From Ceratodon purpureus (Eukaryota; Streptophyta; Bryopsida; Pseudoditrichales; Ditrichaceae), in NCBI GenBank assembly GCA_014871385.1, contig CM026424.1, positions 12,681,115-12,745,114 on the forward strand: a stretch of DNA of 64,000 bases, read 5' to 3'. A program made the position numbers and the translations under genes. The notes under the pieces are model-generated. The model made no database searches, was not told the DNA's origin, and saw only the letters and a list, made by a program, of their open reading frames with translations. Position 1 is the first letter of the stretch. Each line of letters starts with the position of its first letter. Positions 62,551 to 64,000 of the stretch are shown here, one piece after another.

Positions 62551-64000
62551 TGCTACACAATAGACACAGTGTATATTAAGTTCTAACTTGGCATTTTTAA
62601 TTATTGAAGATAATAGATTTATTCACAAAAAGATACCCTCCCTTGTCCAATTTTAATGATTAAAATTAGCCCTTGATAGCTCTAGGTATCTTTAATGAGT
62701 TCAAGGAGAAAATATGTGGCTAGGATTGTTGGAACAACATCACCTCTACATTTTGTTTCCAAAAGGTGGCTCAAAATTTAAAAACTTCTTGCTTGTGTTA
62801 AGAGACCACCAAGCTCTTTGTTACTTTGTAAATATTATAATCGTAAGAGTACCAAGCTCTTTCGTATCTACTAACTATTTAGGGAGAACAAATAATAGTA
62901 TAATAAATAAAAAGAGGGGTATCTTCTTAAAACTTTTCTTGACTCTACAATTAATTGTAATGAACTTGAAAAACTCTCAACTCATTCAATGAGTATATAT
63001 TATTTTGAAATGAAGACGTGTGTGTAAATGTTCAAATTTCTATTATTAGAAGAAATGCAACTTGACAATTGATGTCGTGACCTTTGGTACTATTTGAACA
63101 CATACAAATTCTCAATTCCAAAAGGAGCTTGAGACATGGTATGAGATATCAAAGCCTTTTGAATTACATAGAATTGCATTCTTAATTGCAGTTGGAATGT
63201 TTGAAAGCTTTCAAATACATATGCTATTAGGGGAAAATATTGATTACATGGTTAAATTGGACACAAGAGCATATAGTGATTTTATATTTTCATTTGAAGG
63301 ACAGAGCACAAATTATAAGTTATAACGTTTGAAAAAAATGCAGAGATAAGTTAATGGTGGCACAGTTTTTATCCATGACATTCTATGCTGGCTCGTAGGA
63401 TTTACCACATGTTGAGGTTAATAGGAAAGTTACAACAGATACATAGGTGAATGATTGATTTTCCCATTTATCAAAGAATGTCAAATACATTGGTTCATTC
63501 ACTAATCTCAAAACATACTAAGTTTTGAAATCTGGTATTGTGGTCATTAAGTTTGAAAATGATTGTGATGAATTTACATGATTTTAAATGCTACAATTTG
63601 TAGCCATGAAGAAAAGTAATAAATTGGCTAATGAGAATAAACAACTGACAGTCTGACTTCTTTAGCTCCATTTCATTTCTTTAGCTGGATGAAAACAAAA
63701 ATTAATCCTTCAATAGTAATGAGCCATGAGTCATGACCATTTGTCACCAAAACGGCAAAACCATTCCAAAAATTGACTTTTTAAAATCAAGTATAGCATA
63801 AGAGGTTTACGACTATCCTTGAAGCTTTCTTTGCATCTCCAATTGTAGGATTCTACCTTTGACTTCTAAGAGATCATACATAAAATGTTTTAATAAATAT
63901 GACTGCAAGGATATATAGGAGATTATAAAGTTTAAAGTAAGAAACATTGCAATGTTTTTTTTTTTATTTAATTCTTTTTATTTGCTCCAAATAGAATAAG
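62551..64000. other. AT-rich spacer at the window end, unit 5
   Basis: 62551-63560 is the sequence removed from units 2 and 3 by the element-to-element deletion and still present, with insertions, in unit 1. 63561-64000 matches 25167-25590. No gene supported. Confidence 0.6.

Larger units (their letters stand above)
52062..64000 (+). repeat. Direct unit 5 (right palindrome arm), cut by the window end
   Basis: Direct copy following unit 2 in order, with gene 53389-55575. Its AT-rich part retains sequence deleted in units 2 and 3 (62541-63570) and has gained its own insertions: two GCACAATAAAG elements, a CACTA element and a piggyBac-like element. It lacks the 401-bp tRNA-containing element of units 2 and 3. 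The window ends inside the part matching about 25580 of unit 2. Confidence 0.93.

Overview
The window is nuclear DNA of a green-lineage eukaryote, most likely a plant or streptophyte alga. The grounds are spliced genes with GT..AG introns, two APETALA2 (AP2) domain genes, one of them with the euAP2-type signature, GC-rich exons set in AT-rich DNA full of small DNA transposons, and the absence of bacterial-style operons. The species cannot be named from the sequence alone.

The layout is dominated by one amplified segment. Unit 1 (1-15396), unit 2 (15397-29080) and unit 3 (29081-41586) are head-to-tail direct copies. Unit 3 breaks off at 41586 into unique DNA that carries a different, single-copy AP2 gene (coding exons 42519-45716). 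After a plain AT-rich spacer comes an inverted partial copy (47280-51480), a 0.58 kb hinge, and a further direct copy (52062 to the window end). The last two form a palindrome of about 9 kb centred near 51771.

Every unit carries the same spliced gene (five copies: 1315-3501, 16709-18895, 30395-32581, 47967-50153 on the minus strand, 53389-55575). I assembled it by following reading phase across GT/AG junctions. It encodes about 321 residues, or 342 if an optional exon is used in copy 1: one AP2-like domain lacking the usual YRGV start, an EAR-like LDLN motif, a stretch resembling the linker between AP2 domains, and a very basic C-terminus. Four copies predict identical proteins and the fifth differs at one residue. 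The single-copy gene predicts a 605-residue euAP2-type factor with an N-terminal DLNEVP repression motif, one good AP2 domain and a degenerate second one. The locus therefore pairs an apparently complete AP2 repressor-type gene with a local amplification of a diverged AP2/EAR relative. A functional link between them is inference.

The AT-rich part of each unit is a layered transposon record in which sibling units supply empty sites. I can define a 735-741 bp family with GCACAATAAAG-type inverted ends and 4-bp target duplications, a hAT element (8-bp duplication), a CACTA element (3-bp), a piggyBac-like element (TTAA), a tRNA-derived segment inside a 401-bp element, and a long inverted repeat that sits upstream of the gene copies and forms the palindrome hinge. 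Copy identities were judged by eye; no alignment was run.
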